A stretch of 64,000 nucleotides of DNA, taken from the NCBI GenBank assembly GCA_037189585.1, contig JBBCJA010000011.1, positions 372,001 through 436,000 on the forward strand. Direction: 5' to 3'. This document shows, in pieces, positions 16,287-26,348 of this stretch. The position numbers and the translations under genes were made by a program. Within the stretch, counting starts at the first letter, position 1, and every line of letters begins with the position of its first letter. Source of the DNA: JAEXNA01 sp037189585. GTDB lineage: Bacteria > Vulcanimicrobiota > Xenobia > Xenobiales > JADMJV01. The notes under the pieces were generated by a model. It worked only from the letters and a program-made list of their open reading frames with translations. It ran no database searches and was not told the origin of the DNA.

Positions 16287-17051
16287 CTAGTGCGTGAGAG
16301 TTCGAGCCATTCCGTCGGGCATGTCGGTGACCTTCTGAAAGATCGTGGTTTCACCGTCCTGAAGAAGAGTTAGCTCATCAGCCGAGATTGTGAAAGTCCT
16401 CTGGAAATCACCCTTGGGGCGGATGCCGACCTGTCGTAGTGAATCTCCCTCCACGGTACAACGGGTAATACGGTGGGTGGCCTTCTTGCCTTCTTTGATA
16501 AAAGTAACGTTGAGCCCGGAGTGGGTGAAAACTTCCGCCTTTTTCCAGGTGTCCTCAGCTTGGCCTTTCTCGAGCCACAGACCCAGGAGTTTCGGCTCGA
16601 AGTCCCCGGGTTGTCGTGTCAGGACCATATCTCCCCCGTCCCTGAAGATTCTCAGCTCGGGTTCCTTATCTCCCGCGAAGCGCGCCATACCCGCTGTCGC
16701 CCAGGCCTGGTGAGAAGCATAGATGTTTTCACTAGATACCATAAGGACGTGTCCCTCAGATATGAGGTCCCATTTTCCCAGCTGGAAAGCTTCGAACTTC
16801 TTGTCACCGATGTTGTCGATGCCTTCGCTTACTATCACTCCACCTGGGAGAAAATCCCGCACCCAATCGCTTTTCATGTCGGTGCGCTTACCCTCGCCGA
16901 TCGGGGAGTTCGACTTATATTGAATATAGGCGGTCTGTTTCCAGGCTCCCAAAATTTTCTCTTGGGGGTCGTTGCTCTTGCGGGAACAGCCCGCGAGCAT
17001 AATCATCCCCAGGACCGTCACCAGAAAAAAGGATCGAATTGAAATTAACAC
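16287..17051 (-). CDS. Lipoprotein, 254 aa, unknown function
   Basis: The N-terminus has a lipoprotein signal with the lipobox LAGC (Cys22 becomes the lipid-modified residue) followed by SRKSND. The mature part contains several short beta-rich segments such as KILGAWKQTAYIQY and LLGLWLEKGQAEDTW that look like a duplicated small domain (both begin with a Leu-Gly-x-Trp pattern). Such lipocalin-like repeats occur in bacterial lipoproteins of unknown role. Convergent with the exported protein gene upstream. Confidence 0.7.
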   Translation of the reverse strand: MLISIRSFFLVTVLGMIMLAGCSRKSNDPQEKILGAWKQTAYIQYKSNSPIGEGKRTDMKSDWVRDFLPGGVIVSEGIDNIGDKKFEAFQLGKWDLISEGHVLMVSSENIYASHQAWATAGMARFAGDKEPELRIFRDGGDMVLTRQPGDFEPKLLGLWLEKGQAEDTWKKAEVFTHSGLNVTFIKEGKKATHRITRCTVEGDSLRQVGIRPKGDFQRTFTISADELTLLQDGETTIFQKVTDMPDGMARTLTH

Positions 17052-17273
17052 CTTCTATTTCCTATCAAGCTGTATTTCGTTGGGTGCGGGTTGGAAGTCT
17101 CAGCGACGCGCTCTACACACGATATCCAAGCGGGTTCAGTCCAGTCTCTCGACCGTGTAAAGTTTTCGACTTCCAACCGGAACTGAGGCGCCCTCTTCGC
17201 TCGATGCCGGGAAGTTTGAGCAAAGTTTCACGCACGATTTTCAGAAACGGTCAAGCAGCTGTGAGACTGAGGC

Positions 17274-17873
17274 TTAGCTTTTGGCCATGAAAAGCCCGGT
17301 ACCCGCGATCAAGAGGACATAGCCGAGCAGCCAGGCGGGGAGCAAGAGGTATCCGACGAGGAGCCAGACTGGGGGCATGACGAAGCCAAGGATGGCAAGC
17401 AAAAAGATGATGCCGATACCCTTCCAGAGATAACCATAGACCTGTACGAGCTGGGAACCCGAGAGGTTGACAGTTTGTGCTCCGGTAGAGATGGTCGTGG
17501 TCTGCTCGGCAAAATGTTGCGCGGTGCCTCCGAGGTAGAGCAGAAAGAAGATTGAACTACCCAATCCTACCAACCCCATAGTCATCATGACCATCGCGAT
17601 GGTGTTCATCGAGGAGAAGACTCCCAAAAAGAGCATCCCGCTTAGAACCAAGCCGATGACGTCGCATGAGAGTGAGGTTCGCAGAGGGCTATCTTGTCCA
17701 GTGAGCTGAGCGGGCGCGGTAGCTAGGAACTTCCCCACGAGGGTCAGACAGATGGCTAAGGCCGATGCCACCAGCGAGGAGAGCAAACCCCCATAGTAAA
17801 AGGTGTTTAGAAGAATCCCGCCGATAATGAGAAGATGCCCCCCGAGAGCGAGTTGGCGTGAAGTTTTGTCCAT
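17274..17873 (-). CDS. Integral membrane protein, 199 aa
   Basis: A polytopic membrane protein with about five transmembrane segments (roughly residues 9-27, 29-50, 68-88, 90-115 and a long hydrophobic C-terminus from 145). The ATG at 17873 is selected because AGGGGG lies just before it; an upstream in-frame start lacks this. It has no recognised family. A decayed fragment of a close relative is at 10797-10930. Confidence 0.7.
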   Translation of the reverse strand: MDKTSRQLALGGHLLIIGGILLNTFYYGGLLSSLVASALAICLTLVGKFLATAPAQLTGQDSPLRTSLSCDVIGLVLSGMLFLGVFSSMNTIAMVMMTMGLVGLGSSIFFLLYLGGTAQHFAEQTTTISTGAQTVNLSGSQLVQVYGYLWKGIGIIFLLAILGFVMPPVWLLVGYLLLPAWLLGYVLLIAGTGLFMAKS

Positions 17874-18084
17874 GGAAAACCCCCTGAATTTAGAGTACTT
17901 ATTCAACATAGGACTAGTAGCTAGTGTGGGCAATTATAAATTGCGAGTGTATTTGTAACCCCAGGGGCGTCAGCTGGCTTATGTGCGACCTGAGCAAGGA
18001 CTTTGCAGAGGCTGGCCCATGGCGACCTTCCGTATGAATTTAGTGTCCTCCAACATCGTTGGCGGGATAGAGACGAGGTGAAAG

Positions 18085-18576
18085 ATGACATCGAATCATG
18101 TGCTCAAGGCAGTCGTTACCGACCACGGGGTCAAGCAAGTCGCCGCACGCTTGGGCCTTTCCACGTCTTTAGTCTACAAGTGGTGCCAACCCAAGGATGG
18201 GCCTGAATCCTCGGGAGCGGACAATCCTCTGGACCGATTGCAAAAGCTGATGGAGGTGACAAACGACAACCGGCCGGTAGAGTGGCTTTGCCAGGCGCGA
18301 GGAGGATTTTTTGTCATGAATTCAGTGTGTATGGATAGTCACCAGGGGGCAATTCTGGAGGTCACCCAAAAGCTATTAAGAGAATTTTCCGACCTGCTCT
18401 CAGCGATCTCGTCCAGCTATGCCGATGACGGTAGCATCGACTCCTCGGAGGCGAAAGACATTCGCCGGGCCTGGGAAGAGCTGAAATCTCTAGCCGAGCA
18501 GTTTGTACAGAAATGTGAGGACGGCATCTACGAGCTTCCTCAACAAGAAAATGGAGCCACCTTGGAAACGAGATAG
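18085..18576 (+). CDS. Helix-turn-helix protein, phage-CII-like
   Basis: A 163-residue protein with an N-terminal helix-turn-helix (VKQVAARLGLSTSLVYKWCQPK, residues 16-37; only the core residues are decisive), followed by an interval and a helical C-terminal region. The pattern resembles Cro/CI or CII-type regulators that appear as orphan genes in many bacteria. GAGGTGAAAG just before the ATG is a good ribosome-binding site. No target is evident; there is no adjacent phage gene. Confidence 0.65.
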   Translation: MTSNHVLKAVVTDHGVKQVAARLGLSTSLVYKWCQPKDGPESSGADNPLDRLQKLMEVTNDNRPVEWLCQARGGFFVMNSVCMDSHQGAILEVTQKLLREFSDLLSAISSSYADDGSIDSSEAKDIRRAWEELKSLAEQFVQKCEDGIYELPQQENGATLETR

Positions 18577-18723
18577 TATGGCCAGTCCTTCTCTAGCGAG
18601 GGGCCTCTCAAGCCACGGCTCTTCCACTGCAAGATTTCTCCAGGCCCGTTGGAAAGCTAAGACTGGGCCTTGGAGAGCACGGCGAGATGCGTTGTGCTAT
18701 CAACGGCCTAAGCACGCCGGGGC

Positions 18724-20313
18724 TTAGATGATCTCGATGCAAAGGAGCCGCTGCTTTTGAGGGTCGAGATCGACGATGCAGATTCCAAGGCTGGTGTCTT
18801 GAGAGATCGACTTCACACCGCGCGCGGTCAGGTAGGGCACGAACTTGACGTCGGCTACCAGCATTTCCGGACGCGTCGTTTCGTAGACGAATGAAGTTTC
18901 AAGCTGGGAGGCTATCCCCGGGGGGAGTTCTGTCATCTCGGAGAGAGCTTTCCGACAGAGGTCGAGGTAGGGCGGTTGCAGGAGAGTGCGTGAAGCGACT
19001 TTGGAGGCGACAGCGCGCACAGCGCTCACAGGATCCGAGGTGGACACCGCTTGAACCATCTCCTGGAAGTGGTCTTCGGGCCATACGGCCGCAAGCCCTA
19101 AGGCAGCCATTCGGACCGCGATCACCGGATGAGTGAGGCCTTCAGCCACAAGATCGAGTCGGTAACCGGGAAAGCGGGTGAGACCTCTCAAGACCGGCTC
19201 GAGAACACGAGCCCACTTCCATCTCTGTGGACACAGTCCCAACTCGAAAGCGGGGCCTCCCGGCTCGGGATCGATCTGAACTCGTTCGAACAGATCGACT
19301 CGAGACAGAAATGGCGCGGTCTCTTCCCAGGCAACGTAGTCTTCGGGAGCTTGGACTAGACGATTCTCCGCTAGGATATCGAGATCATGACCTGTGCCTC
19401 GAGCCACCATCCAGCCCTGACGACGTTCGAACCCGTCCTCCGATTCCAGAGCTGGTAAAATAAGCTCGGACCAATCTTGCTCCTCGGCATTGGGGTTAAG
19501 AAAGTAATGGGTAATCAGAGTAGGCTGCTTGAGAACCTTTTCACGAAAGGTGCTATGGTCTCCGTAGGCTGCCGCCACCAGAGCGGCCCATCGTGGCCGG
19601 GTCAGCAGGGCCTCTTGAAGTTCGGGTTTGCTGGTCCAGAGTTTGGCCGCACCTCCCAAAAAACGACGCTCATTGAAGTCACCGGTACGTCCGAATTTCC
19701 AGATCGGCAATTGTAGGGACGGGAATCCAAACGCGAGCGCAAGTTGGATCTTCTCCGATGTGGGAGCCTTGAGAAACTGGGCCACGATGGCGGTTTTCTC
19801 CGGCCCTTGGAGAATGCGAAGGAGATCGCGATAGTCTTGGTCGCGATTAGGGGAGTACCTCGAGATAATCCCGAGCGAGTATGGTGTGAATGCGCCGTTG
19901 CGAGCCAGAATTCGCGTTGCTTCCAGGTCTTCGGGTTCAGACAGAAAGAGGAGGAAGAGAAGACCGACGGTCACCTCTTCTCTTCGAGTTCCGCGACGGA
20001 CCAAATGGCGAGCCGCTTCTCGACAACGGTAACGGTCTCGCGGGCTCAGGAGGCGGCAGAGTTGACGCGCCCAAGCCTTTTGCCCAGCCACATGACCGAG
20101 CCACGCAAAAGTATCGAATTGGTCAGCCGCTGAATTGACCATGTCAACGGCCAACGGATGCTGGAGCTGGGAGCGAAACCGACGTCGGCGGTTACGAAGA
20201 GAGAGCCCGTGAGCATAACCTCCATTTTCCAAAAAGGCTTGAGTGTCGGGTAGCTCCAGGGGATGAACCGCGTGGTGACGACGTAGAAAGTCGAGGAGAG
20301 GCTCATCTGGCAT
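18724..20313 (-). CDS. Hypothetical protein with HEAT-like helical repeats, 529 aa
   Basis: An all-alpha, soluble protein without signal peptide. Repeated helix pairs of about 35-40 residues can be seen, for example around residues 60-110, 140-200 and 370-450 (HPVIAVRMAALGLAAVWP and SDPVSAVRAVASKVASR). These are typical of HEAT-type or leucine-rich-variant scaffolds that bind proteins. The last 60 residues are different and beta-rich. Function unknown. Monocistronic. Confidence 0.6.
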   Translation of the reverse strand: MPDEPLLDFLRRHHAVHPLELPDTQAFLENGGYAHGLSLRNRRRRFRSQLQHPLAVDMVNSAADQFDTFAWLGHVAGQKAWARQLCRLLSPRDRYRCREAARHLVRRGTRREEVTVGLLFLLFLSEPEDLEATRILARNGAFTPYSLGIISRYSPNRDQDYRDLLRILQGPEKTAIVAQFLKAPTSEKIQLALAFGFPSLQLPIWKFGRTGDFNERRFLGGAAKLWTSKPELQEALLTRPRWAALVAAAYGDHSTFREKVLKQPTLITHYFLNPNAEEQDWSELILPALESEDGFERRQGWMVARGTGHDLDILAENRLVQAPEDYVAWEETAPFLSRVDLFERVQIDPEPGGPAFELGLCPQRWKWARVLEPVLRGLTRFPGYRLDLVAEGLTHPVIAVRMAALGLAAVWPEDHFQEMVQAVSTSDPVSAVRAVASKVASRTLLQPPYLDLCRKALSEMTELPPGIASQLETSFVYETTRPEMLVADVKFVPYLTARGVKSISQDTSLGICIVDLDPQKQRLLCIEII

Positions 20314-20434
20314 ACCTCAGAGAGACCAGGAGTGACGCCGGAAAACTCATCGGGTCATACTCGCGATCAGGGCTCGGAGTAGGCCGCTAACGTGGAGGTA
20401 GAATACCATCCGCGACGAGGGGGGGCAAGTCAGG

Positions 20435-21664
20435 TCAACGTATCCACCCCAAACAAGCGGGAATCAACAATGCTCCCAGCCCGGCTAACACTCCGGCGCC
20501 GAGCGAGGCGGTGAATCGTCCCTGACGGGCTCCCATTTTGGCCCCAAGGCTGGCCATGCAGCAGGTCAGAAGCCAAGATACAGCCGCCGCCGTCCCATAG
20601 AAACCTAGAAAGATGAGTAGACCGACGCCGACCATCAGTCCCCCTCCTGATGTCGGCGCATTCGAAATCCCGTTGAGAGCAAGGATAAAGAGGATACAGA
20701 TTCCGAGGAACATTCCGACCCCTGTGAAAAAGAACGCACCCGCTCCGGCACTAGCCGCGCGTTCGATTCCGCGTCCCTTAGGGCCATAACCCGACGCCGC
20801 GCCGAAGGCGGCAGGCAAGGAGGCGGCCAATAGCACAATAAGCCCATACAGTACACCGCGAGGGAGCCGCTGGGTCAAAGGTTTGGCTCTCTCTTTCTTT
20901 TGAGAAGGTTTGAGCGGGCGCTCCACGCCGAGTCGGATACTGGAGGCCAACATCTCCCCCTCGCTTGCTTCGATAGGTTTTTCTGAGTAAAGGGCAAGAC
21001 CAGCGAGGCCTTGTTTGGCTTCGAAAACAAGGAGGCCGATATAACCGCTGTCTTGTCTCCCACCGGACGATTCCGTGATCAGAAAAAGCGCGGGATGTCC
21101 ATCCACGATCACGGATGTCGATTGTGCTTTCGTGAAGTCGTAGGGGGAGGCCGTCACGAGGTTTCCAAAGCGACGAGCGCGGCTCTGCAGATCTCCATCT
21201 AACTGAGCATAGTCTTGCTGTGTCTTTCGCAGTAGGGCGCGTGCCGAGTCAACTCGCGCGGGGTCCGGCTTCGCTTTGACCGTCCCTGGAAGCAGCTTGC
21301 GGGCACTTTCTACCTGCTTCCAGAGTGTATCGAGCTGGGCTTGGTCCGGTGGCACTTGATTGAACTGGATAGGGTGCAATCGGTAAAGGAATTGTGAAGT
21401 CGAGTAAGGACCTGAGGTGTCGAGGACTTGCAGAGCTGTGGCCATCTTCTCCGCCATCCTGGTGCGTGGGTCCACTCGTCCCTCGAACACCCGCATGCGG
21501 AGCTTTCGTTTCTCATACCACTCGCCACCCTTGTTCTCCCAAGAACCGGATACTTGGTAGGCGAAATAGTCGTTGGCTCCACCAGCGACGGCTTCTTGAG
21601 GAGGCGTCGGGGAGCAACCTGCCAGAGTGAGAAGGAGTATGAGGAAAAGGATAGGAGTACGCAC
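20435..21664 (-). CDS. Lipoprotein with C-terminal membrane region, 409 aa
   Basis: The N-terminus is a lipoprotein signal with LAGC as lipobox (Cys16). Residues about 30-265 form a soluble domain with no recognised motif. From about residue 270 on there are four hydrophobic segments rich in Gly and Ala (GVLYGLIVLLAASLPAAFG, then others), so the C-terminus is embedded in the membrane. A lipid anchor plus a polytopic tail is uncommon; the signal could instead be an uncleaved first membrane helix. Function unknown. Confidence 0.65.
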   Translation of the reverse strand: MRTPILFLILLLTLAGCSPTPPQEAVAGGANDYFAYQVSGSWENKGGEWYEKRKLRMRVFEGRVDPRTRMAEKMATALQVLDTSGPYSTSQFLYRLHPIQFNQVPPDQAQLDTLWKQVESARKLLPGTVKAKPDPARVDSARALLRKTQQDYAQLDGDLQSRARRFGNLVTASPYDFTKAQSTSVIVDGHPALFLITESSGGRQDSGYIGLLVFEAKQGLAGLALYSEKPIEASEGEMLASSIRLGVERPLKPSQKKERAKPLTQRLPRGVLYGLIVLLAASLPAAFGAASGYGPKGRGIERAASAGAGAFFFTGVGMFLGICILFILALNGISNAPTSGGGLMVGVGLLIFLGFYGTAAAVSWLLTCCMASLGAKMGARQGRFTASLGAGVLAGLGALLIPACLGWIR

Positions 21665-21902
21665 GGGGAAATTTTATCAAAGATTCGCGCGCCTCCGGTA
21701 GGGTCATATGCCCTGGCCCTCTGCCTATATCCACATCCATAATATTTTGCATAATCTTGGCGGCGAAAGCCGAAGGCGTTCCCACCGGACAAAACCTGTG
21801 CGGAGTACGCTAGCTCTTGATTGCTCTTTATCGGAATCGAAGCCAAGGCATTCGAATGCCTAAGTCGAAGGCTCAAGCGTTTGAGCCAGACCGACAACAG
21901 AG

Positions 21903-22285
21903 ATGTCGAAGGTTGCTTTGGGAATTTACTATGCCACCTTGCGAACTCCCGACCTTGTGAAAAGTCGGCATTGGTATCTGCAAGCTGCTCTTCAAGGCGA
22001 CGGTTGGGCGATGTATGAGATCGAGTTTAGCCTGCTTCTCGGAGAGGGAGGGGATGCTGATCCACTCAAGCCATCGAGTGGTTGGAGAAAGCGGCCTCCA
22101 TCAACACCTGGTGTACCGAGGACGCTCGGCGTTTGCTCGGCGACGTGTACGATGATGGACTCTTTGGTGTACCGAGAAATCCGAAGCGTAGTGAATACTG
22201 GCGCTGCCTGTCCCCGTGGATTTGGAGTAGCTCTAGCAAACTCGCTCGCCACGCGAGGTCGTGGCGGCTCCGTCCTGACTTATGA
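21903..22285 (+). pseudogene. Frameshifted Sel1-repeat protein fragment
   Basis: From the ATG at 21903 the frame reads LGIYYATLRTPDLVKSRHWY and AALQGDGWAMYEI, which are Sel1/TPR-like helices. Near 22068 the match jumps to another frame (IEWLEKAASIN, then EDARRLLGDVYDDG). A single missing base between AAG and CC (to give KAIEWL) would restore it. The rejoined fragment has about two or three Sel1 repeats and no signal, and its 3' end is degraded into the 22280-22744 gene region. Broken, or a sequencing indel. Confidence 0.6.
22221..22260 (+). repeat. Short repeat, copy 1
   Basis: The words TTTGGAGTAGC and CTCGCCACGCGAGGTC occur here in this order and again at 23716-23758, separated by similar short intervals. 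The second word can fold as CTCG...CGAG. See the finding on this pair. Confidence 0.4.
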
Positions 22286-22744
22286 ATCCGACTCGAGAAA
22301 GTCCAGGGTAGTGGAGGCTCCCATAGTGGACGCGCGCCGAGTAATACCTCCACCGGAGTCGAGGATCAGGATGGTGGGTATGGATTCGACCTCGTAGCGC
22401 CGAGCGGCGGGATGATTCTGGGACTGGTCCACATCGAGTAGGACGGGAAGGTAACGAGATTCGGCGAGCTGGCGAACCGCCGGATCAGTCCATACCTCGT
22501 GCTTCATAACCTGACACGGGGGACACCAGGCGGCCGTGAAGACCAGTAGGACAGGTTGACCTGTCTCGCTTGAGGCCGAGAGCGCGGTGGTCAAGTCCTC
22601 GCGCCAGGCCACGCTTCGACCAGCGGGAATGGGCGGGGAGAAGTGTTTGTAATACAATCCCTTCAGGGCTGGCCAGAGAAGCCAGGCCAAGCAAATCACC
22701 AGAAGCAGATTGACCATACGGCCCGACATGGAAGGAGTCTTCAT
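22280..22744 (-). CDS. Membrane-anchored thioredoxin-like protein
   Basis: A 154-residue thiol-disulfide protein. Residues 9-30 form a single N-terminal transmembrane anchor, placing the thioredoxin domain on the outer face of the inner membrane. The active site is Trp73-Cys74-Pro-Pro-Cys77, preceded by LLVFTAAWC. The cis-Pro loop is SIPT (121-124). CPPC is uncommon among reductases but is found in some thioredoxin-like and DsbD-gamma-like proteins. It could reduce periplasmic cysteines, but no partner such as ccdA or dsbD lies beside it. Confidence 0.85.
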   Translation of the reverse strand: MKTPSMSGRMVNLLLVICLAWLLWPALKGLYYKHFSPPIPAGRSVAWREDLTTALSASSETGQPVLLVFTAAWCPPCQVMKHEVWTDPAVRQLAESRYLPVLLDVDQSQNHPAARRYEVESIPTILILDSGGGITRRASTMGASTTLDFLESDS

Positions 22745-23035
22745 CTCGCTTTTGAGAACCTTGCTTTCTTACCACGGTTCCCTTTGGCCCTCCCCACATA
22801 GATGCAGTCACCCAGCTTTATAAATAGAGGAACGTTTCAGATGTATCGAGCGATCTCGGATGAGTAGACACGGAAACGGCAATGCCCTCGATTGGTCAAG
22901 AGAAAGATGAGCAACTTTAAGCTCAAGCGAGAAAATAACCGTTCATAACCTCTCGATCTAGAGGTAACCTTCATCGACCGCGAGGCGGCGTGAAATATGG
23001 ACGAACCGCCTTAATTCAGGGTCATTGGATCTAGC

Positions 23036-23430
23036 TCACGAACACCGCCCAGTCACCTTGCTCCTCACCACTTCTGTCAGCTCGGGTCCTGTAAACTCGG
23101 ATTCCGTAAGCAACCCCATCTCCAGAACTTCGGCCGTCGTTACCGCATCGTCTTTCTCCACCGAGAGAACTCGTCGCACCTGGTCGAGCATGACGAAAAG
23201 TTCGGGGCTTGCCGCGCAGCGCAACTCGGAGCGATAGGAAGTGCCCTCGGTATCCACTTCACCGTGCCAAGCTCGGCGGCCAGGGTTAGCTCCGGCAGAC
23301 CTTGCAACCTCTGAGTGACCCGACGGCACTCTCTGGCGACCGGCGCACTCAACCCCAACATCGAAGTGGCGTAGTGAATCGCCGAGGAACAGCTATGCTT
23401 CTTATAGCCCTTTGATTCGTGCATGGCCAA
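23036..23430 (-). pseudogene. Frameshifted hypothetical gene
   Basis: On the minus strand one frame from 23430 reads LSAPVARECRRVTQRLQGL and LTLAAELG, then protein-like sequence continues in a different frame (GEVDTEGTSYRSELRC, VMLDQVRRVLSVEKDDAV) to the stop at 23036. The change of frame is near 23270. Together these make a coherent protein of about 130 residues of unknown family. Low-identity evidence, as it rests on how protein-like the sequence looks. Confidence 0.4.
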
Positions 23431-23953
23431 AAGACAGCGACCCCACGACCAACCTGTAGGCCGTTAAAGTTCCCACAGCCTTGCGGGCCAGTTCATGAAC
23501 GTCCTCGGGACCGAGTTTGAGAAGGACGGAGAGACGCCAGTGAGCAGGATTAATAAAGTGAATTTCATGCACTCATTCTGGATAAAGCTTCTAATAAGTC
23601 AAAGTCTAGGCACCGGAGAAAACAGCTTGGTGAAGACACCTTTGGTGCTTGTGAGATGCCTTCCGTGACTCGAGACAAATCGAATGAAATAGAAGGTCGA
23701 AAACCCGATTCAAACTTTGGAGTAGCCCTATCAGACGAACAACTCGCCACGCGAGGTCCGGCATCACTCGTAGTGAGTAGGTCACCCGCGTAGCTGCTTC
23801 GCCCTGCAGCTCAAACCATTATACCCCAAACATCGGCCGGTAGAGTACCGGGTGAAAAGTCGAGGCATGGTTATGAACGAGAGTTGCAAAGGATCTACTG
23901 GGGGTAGAGAGAAGTCTCGCTGCCGGATCTAAGCATCCGGGGAAGTGGGTTGT
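23431..23953. other. 520-base gap: repeat copy and hairpin
   Basis: No gene seen. It contains the second copy of a short repeat (23716-23758) and a hairpin CCGGAT-CTAAGC-ATCCGG at 23923-23940 that ends directly against the ribosome-binding site (GGAAG, 23941-23945) of the next gene. Confidence 0.5.
23716..23758 (+). repeat. Short repeat, copy 2
   Basis: Second copy of the two-word element TTTGGAGTAGC ... CTCGCCACGCGAGGTC; the first is at 22221-22260. Confidence 0.4.
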
Positions 23954-26308
23954 ATGTTATTCCGTCGTTTCGCGTTAGCGTTTCTAGTCTTTTTTTATGC
24001 CGGGTGCGGGTCTTCTCAAGACTTTAGCGCACGTACCGGTGAGCCGGGAGCCACCGGCAACTCATCGCAAGTCAACCTCTATATGCAGGGACCTCCCGCC
24101 ACGGGTCAGGTGACCGTTCTTTCTCAAAATGGGGAGATATTGGCTCAGGCCGAGGCTTCGGCCGGGGTCGCCTCTTTGAACTTACCTCCGAGCGCGCTCA
24201 CTAACAGCACTGTTCGGGCTCAAAGTTCTCTACCAATAACCATCAACTTTACCCTCGACGACGGCGCGCAGATAGGAGCCGGAAGTGGACCGGCCACTTT
24301 CAGAGCCGTCGTGCCCAACCCGGTCTCCGGCCACGTGGTCGGTGTTGATGCTGTCAGTTCGATGATCGCGAATCGCCTGAGAGCCAATCCGGACCTAACC
24401 TTCGCAGAAGCGGCCGCCCAAGTGTTCGACTATCTGGGACTACCCATGGACACCTCCCCGGAACACCTCTTTACGGACACCGAATTTGAAAGCTCCGTAT
24501 TTTATTCCCACGCTCAGACCGTGGGAGGGGTCGACGCTCTCTTGGCTCAAATTGAAGAAGAGCTCGAAGGGCGAGTCAACAGCACTCCTCGACGTTTTCT
24601 GCAGACCAACATCACCAGCGGCATCAGCCTCAACGGCATCGCTACCAAACTGGCGAACTCGGCTCTGGAATATATCGAAGGAGAGCTGAAAACTGCCGTT
24701 ACAGGATGGCTGCAGGGCGTCATCGGTATTCCGTCCGACCCTACCATCAACGATGTTCTCAACGCCATTGACGGATTACGTCAAGATATCCAGCGACTGA
24801 GCGATCAGATCGCCACTCAGGCGCGCATTCAAGCTTACACCGCAAAGGACAACGTTTTGGTGACGCAACGCTCGGACGCATCTACCGATACCTTCACCTT
24901 GCTTCAGTGGGCCAGTCCCACCAATTTAACTCCTCCGACGGAGGCGCAGATCGCCGCGAAGATGACCGAGATCCGACAGCGTTACAACAGCACCCTTACG
25001 ACGGCGGCCGTCCTGGAGCTGCCTTCCACTGGTCCATCGGGTCAAGAGCCGGGTCTAGCCGGTCTCTATCTGGAAGGCACCGTGCCGCGCCTCTACAGCG
25101 CGACGACGAAAGACCGTGGTACTTACCACCTGCGACGTTCGCTCGACTTCCAGCAGATGGTTCTGAACCTTATGGTTGAGGCCCTACATTACGAAACTCC
25201 ATCCTTACTGCTCGACGCCGAGAGCGCCATCGACACCTACTTCGCCAACTACAAGTCTCAGGTGCAACAGTATCCACTCCCCTTCGATGAGGAGAACGTC
25301 TTGCTGGACCGCCAGACCAAGCTCTTCTGGACCCGGCGTCCTCTGGTGGCCGTGGACGCTACCGCGATCGACGGACTGATTCGCGGCTACACGCTTGACG
25401 GCGCTCCCGCCGGCGCTTGGCGACTACCCACGGCCGACGAACTCGCTACCCTGGTCTCGGCCACCGGCGGAACTGGCATCGACCAGCACACCGAACTGGG
25501 GATGCTGCGTGATGGCTTCCTTCCTATCAACGGCGCCTCGATGGTCGGCGACTGGCGCATCGGAGATCTTAGCTGGTTGGTGCTAACCAATGATTGGGGC
25601 CGCGGCAGCGGTACAATGGTTCATGTCTCCAACTTCCGACGCTCTCGGGAATGGCTGATCGACTATGATCGTCACGCCGATGTGGAGACTCGCAGACGCG
25701 TGGCTTTCTATCTCGTTCGCAACGCTCCCGTGATCGAGAGTATCAGTATCTCCGAGAAGTCACGCACAGCCTACAGTGTGTCTTACACCGCTACCGCGCG
25801 GATGAGCGACGGCTCGAATCGAAACGTCACCGAGCTTGTTAGGTGGGGAGCGAATACCTCCACCGGCAGCCCGGTCACCGAGGACGTGGCACGAATCTCC
25901 AACGTTACAGGCAGCGACGGAGTTCTGACTTACCGCACCTCTGGAGCGCCGGCTCTCACCGTGACCGCACACTACAACGATGTTGTGGGCACCGTCACGG
26001 TTCCCAGTCTGACCTTCACCCAACCCGCCGTCACCGGTATCTTGCTCTCGCCCCTGCGATATCATGTCTCCTCCGGCAGCTATACCTCCAACCAGTTCCA
26101 AATGGCCTTCCACGCGCGAATTGTCAGGGCCAACGGCGCCGTGGCTGACGCGGACACTGAGGTGACATGGACCTCCTCCGATCCCAGCGCCACAGTCAGT
26201 GCTTCAGGGTTGGTCACCGCCACTCGTCCGACGAGCAAGAAGGTGGTCAATATCACCGCCACTCTCAACGGCGTGAGGCAATCGTCGTCTCTGGTTCTAG
26301 ACCCGTGA
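23954..26308 (+). CDS. Large lipoprotein with DUF1566-like and Ig-like domains
   Basis: A 784-residue surface lipoprotein. The signal ends in the lipobox YAGC. ATG 23954 is preferred over the GTG at 23945 because GGAAG lies eight bases before it. Residues about 20-300 are unrecognised, with a beta-rich first part and later helices. Residues about 445-600 match the DUF1566/Lcl pattern: VLLDRQTKLFWTRR, then WRLPTADELATL and a long loop. Residues about 700-784 look like a bacterial Ig-like (BIG2) domain, ending ITATLNG. DUF1566 domains are found on adhesins and surface proteins. It is monocistronic and followed by a strong terminator. Confidence 0.75.
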   Translation: MLFRRFALAFLVFFYAGCGSSQDFSARTGEPGATGNSSQVNLYMQGPPATGQVTVLSQNGEILAQAEASAGVASLNLPPSALTNSTVRAQSSLPITINFTLDDGAQIGAGSGPATFRAVVPNPVSGHVVGVDAVSSMIANRLRANPDLTFAEAAAQVFDYLGLPMDTSPEHLFTDTEFESSVFYSHAQTVGGVDALLAQIEEELEGRVNSTPRRFLQTNITSGISLNGIATKLANSALEYIEGELKTAVTGWLQGVIGIPSDPTINDVLNAIDGLRQDIQRLSDQIATQARIQAYTAKDNVLVTQRSDASTDTFTLLQWASPTNLTPPTEAQIAAKMTEIRQRYNSTLTTAAVLELPSTGPSGQEPGLAGLYLEGTVPRLYSATTKDRGTYHLRRSLDFQQMVLNLMVEALHYETPSLLLDAESAIDTYFANYKSQVQQYPLPFDEENVLLDRQTKLFWTRRPLVAVDATAIDGLIRGYTLDGAPAGAWRLPTADELATLVSATGGTGIDQHTELGMLRDGFLPINGASMVGDWRIGDLSWLVLTNDWGRGSGTMVHVSNFRRSREWLIDYDRHADVETRRRVAFYLVRNAPVIESISISEKSRTAYSVSYTATARMSDGSNRNVTELVRWGANTSTGSPVTEDVARISNVTGSDGVLTYRTSGAPALTVTAHYNDVVGTVTVPSLTFTQPAVTGILLSPLRYHVSSGSYTSNQFQMAFHARIVRANGAVADADTEVTWTSSDPSATVSASGLVTATRPTSKKVVNITATLNGVRQSSSLVLDP

Positions 26309-26348
26309 CACCAGTAGCCATCCAACGATGGGTGATTTAATCGAGTAA

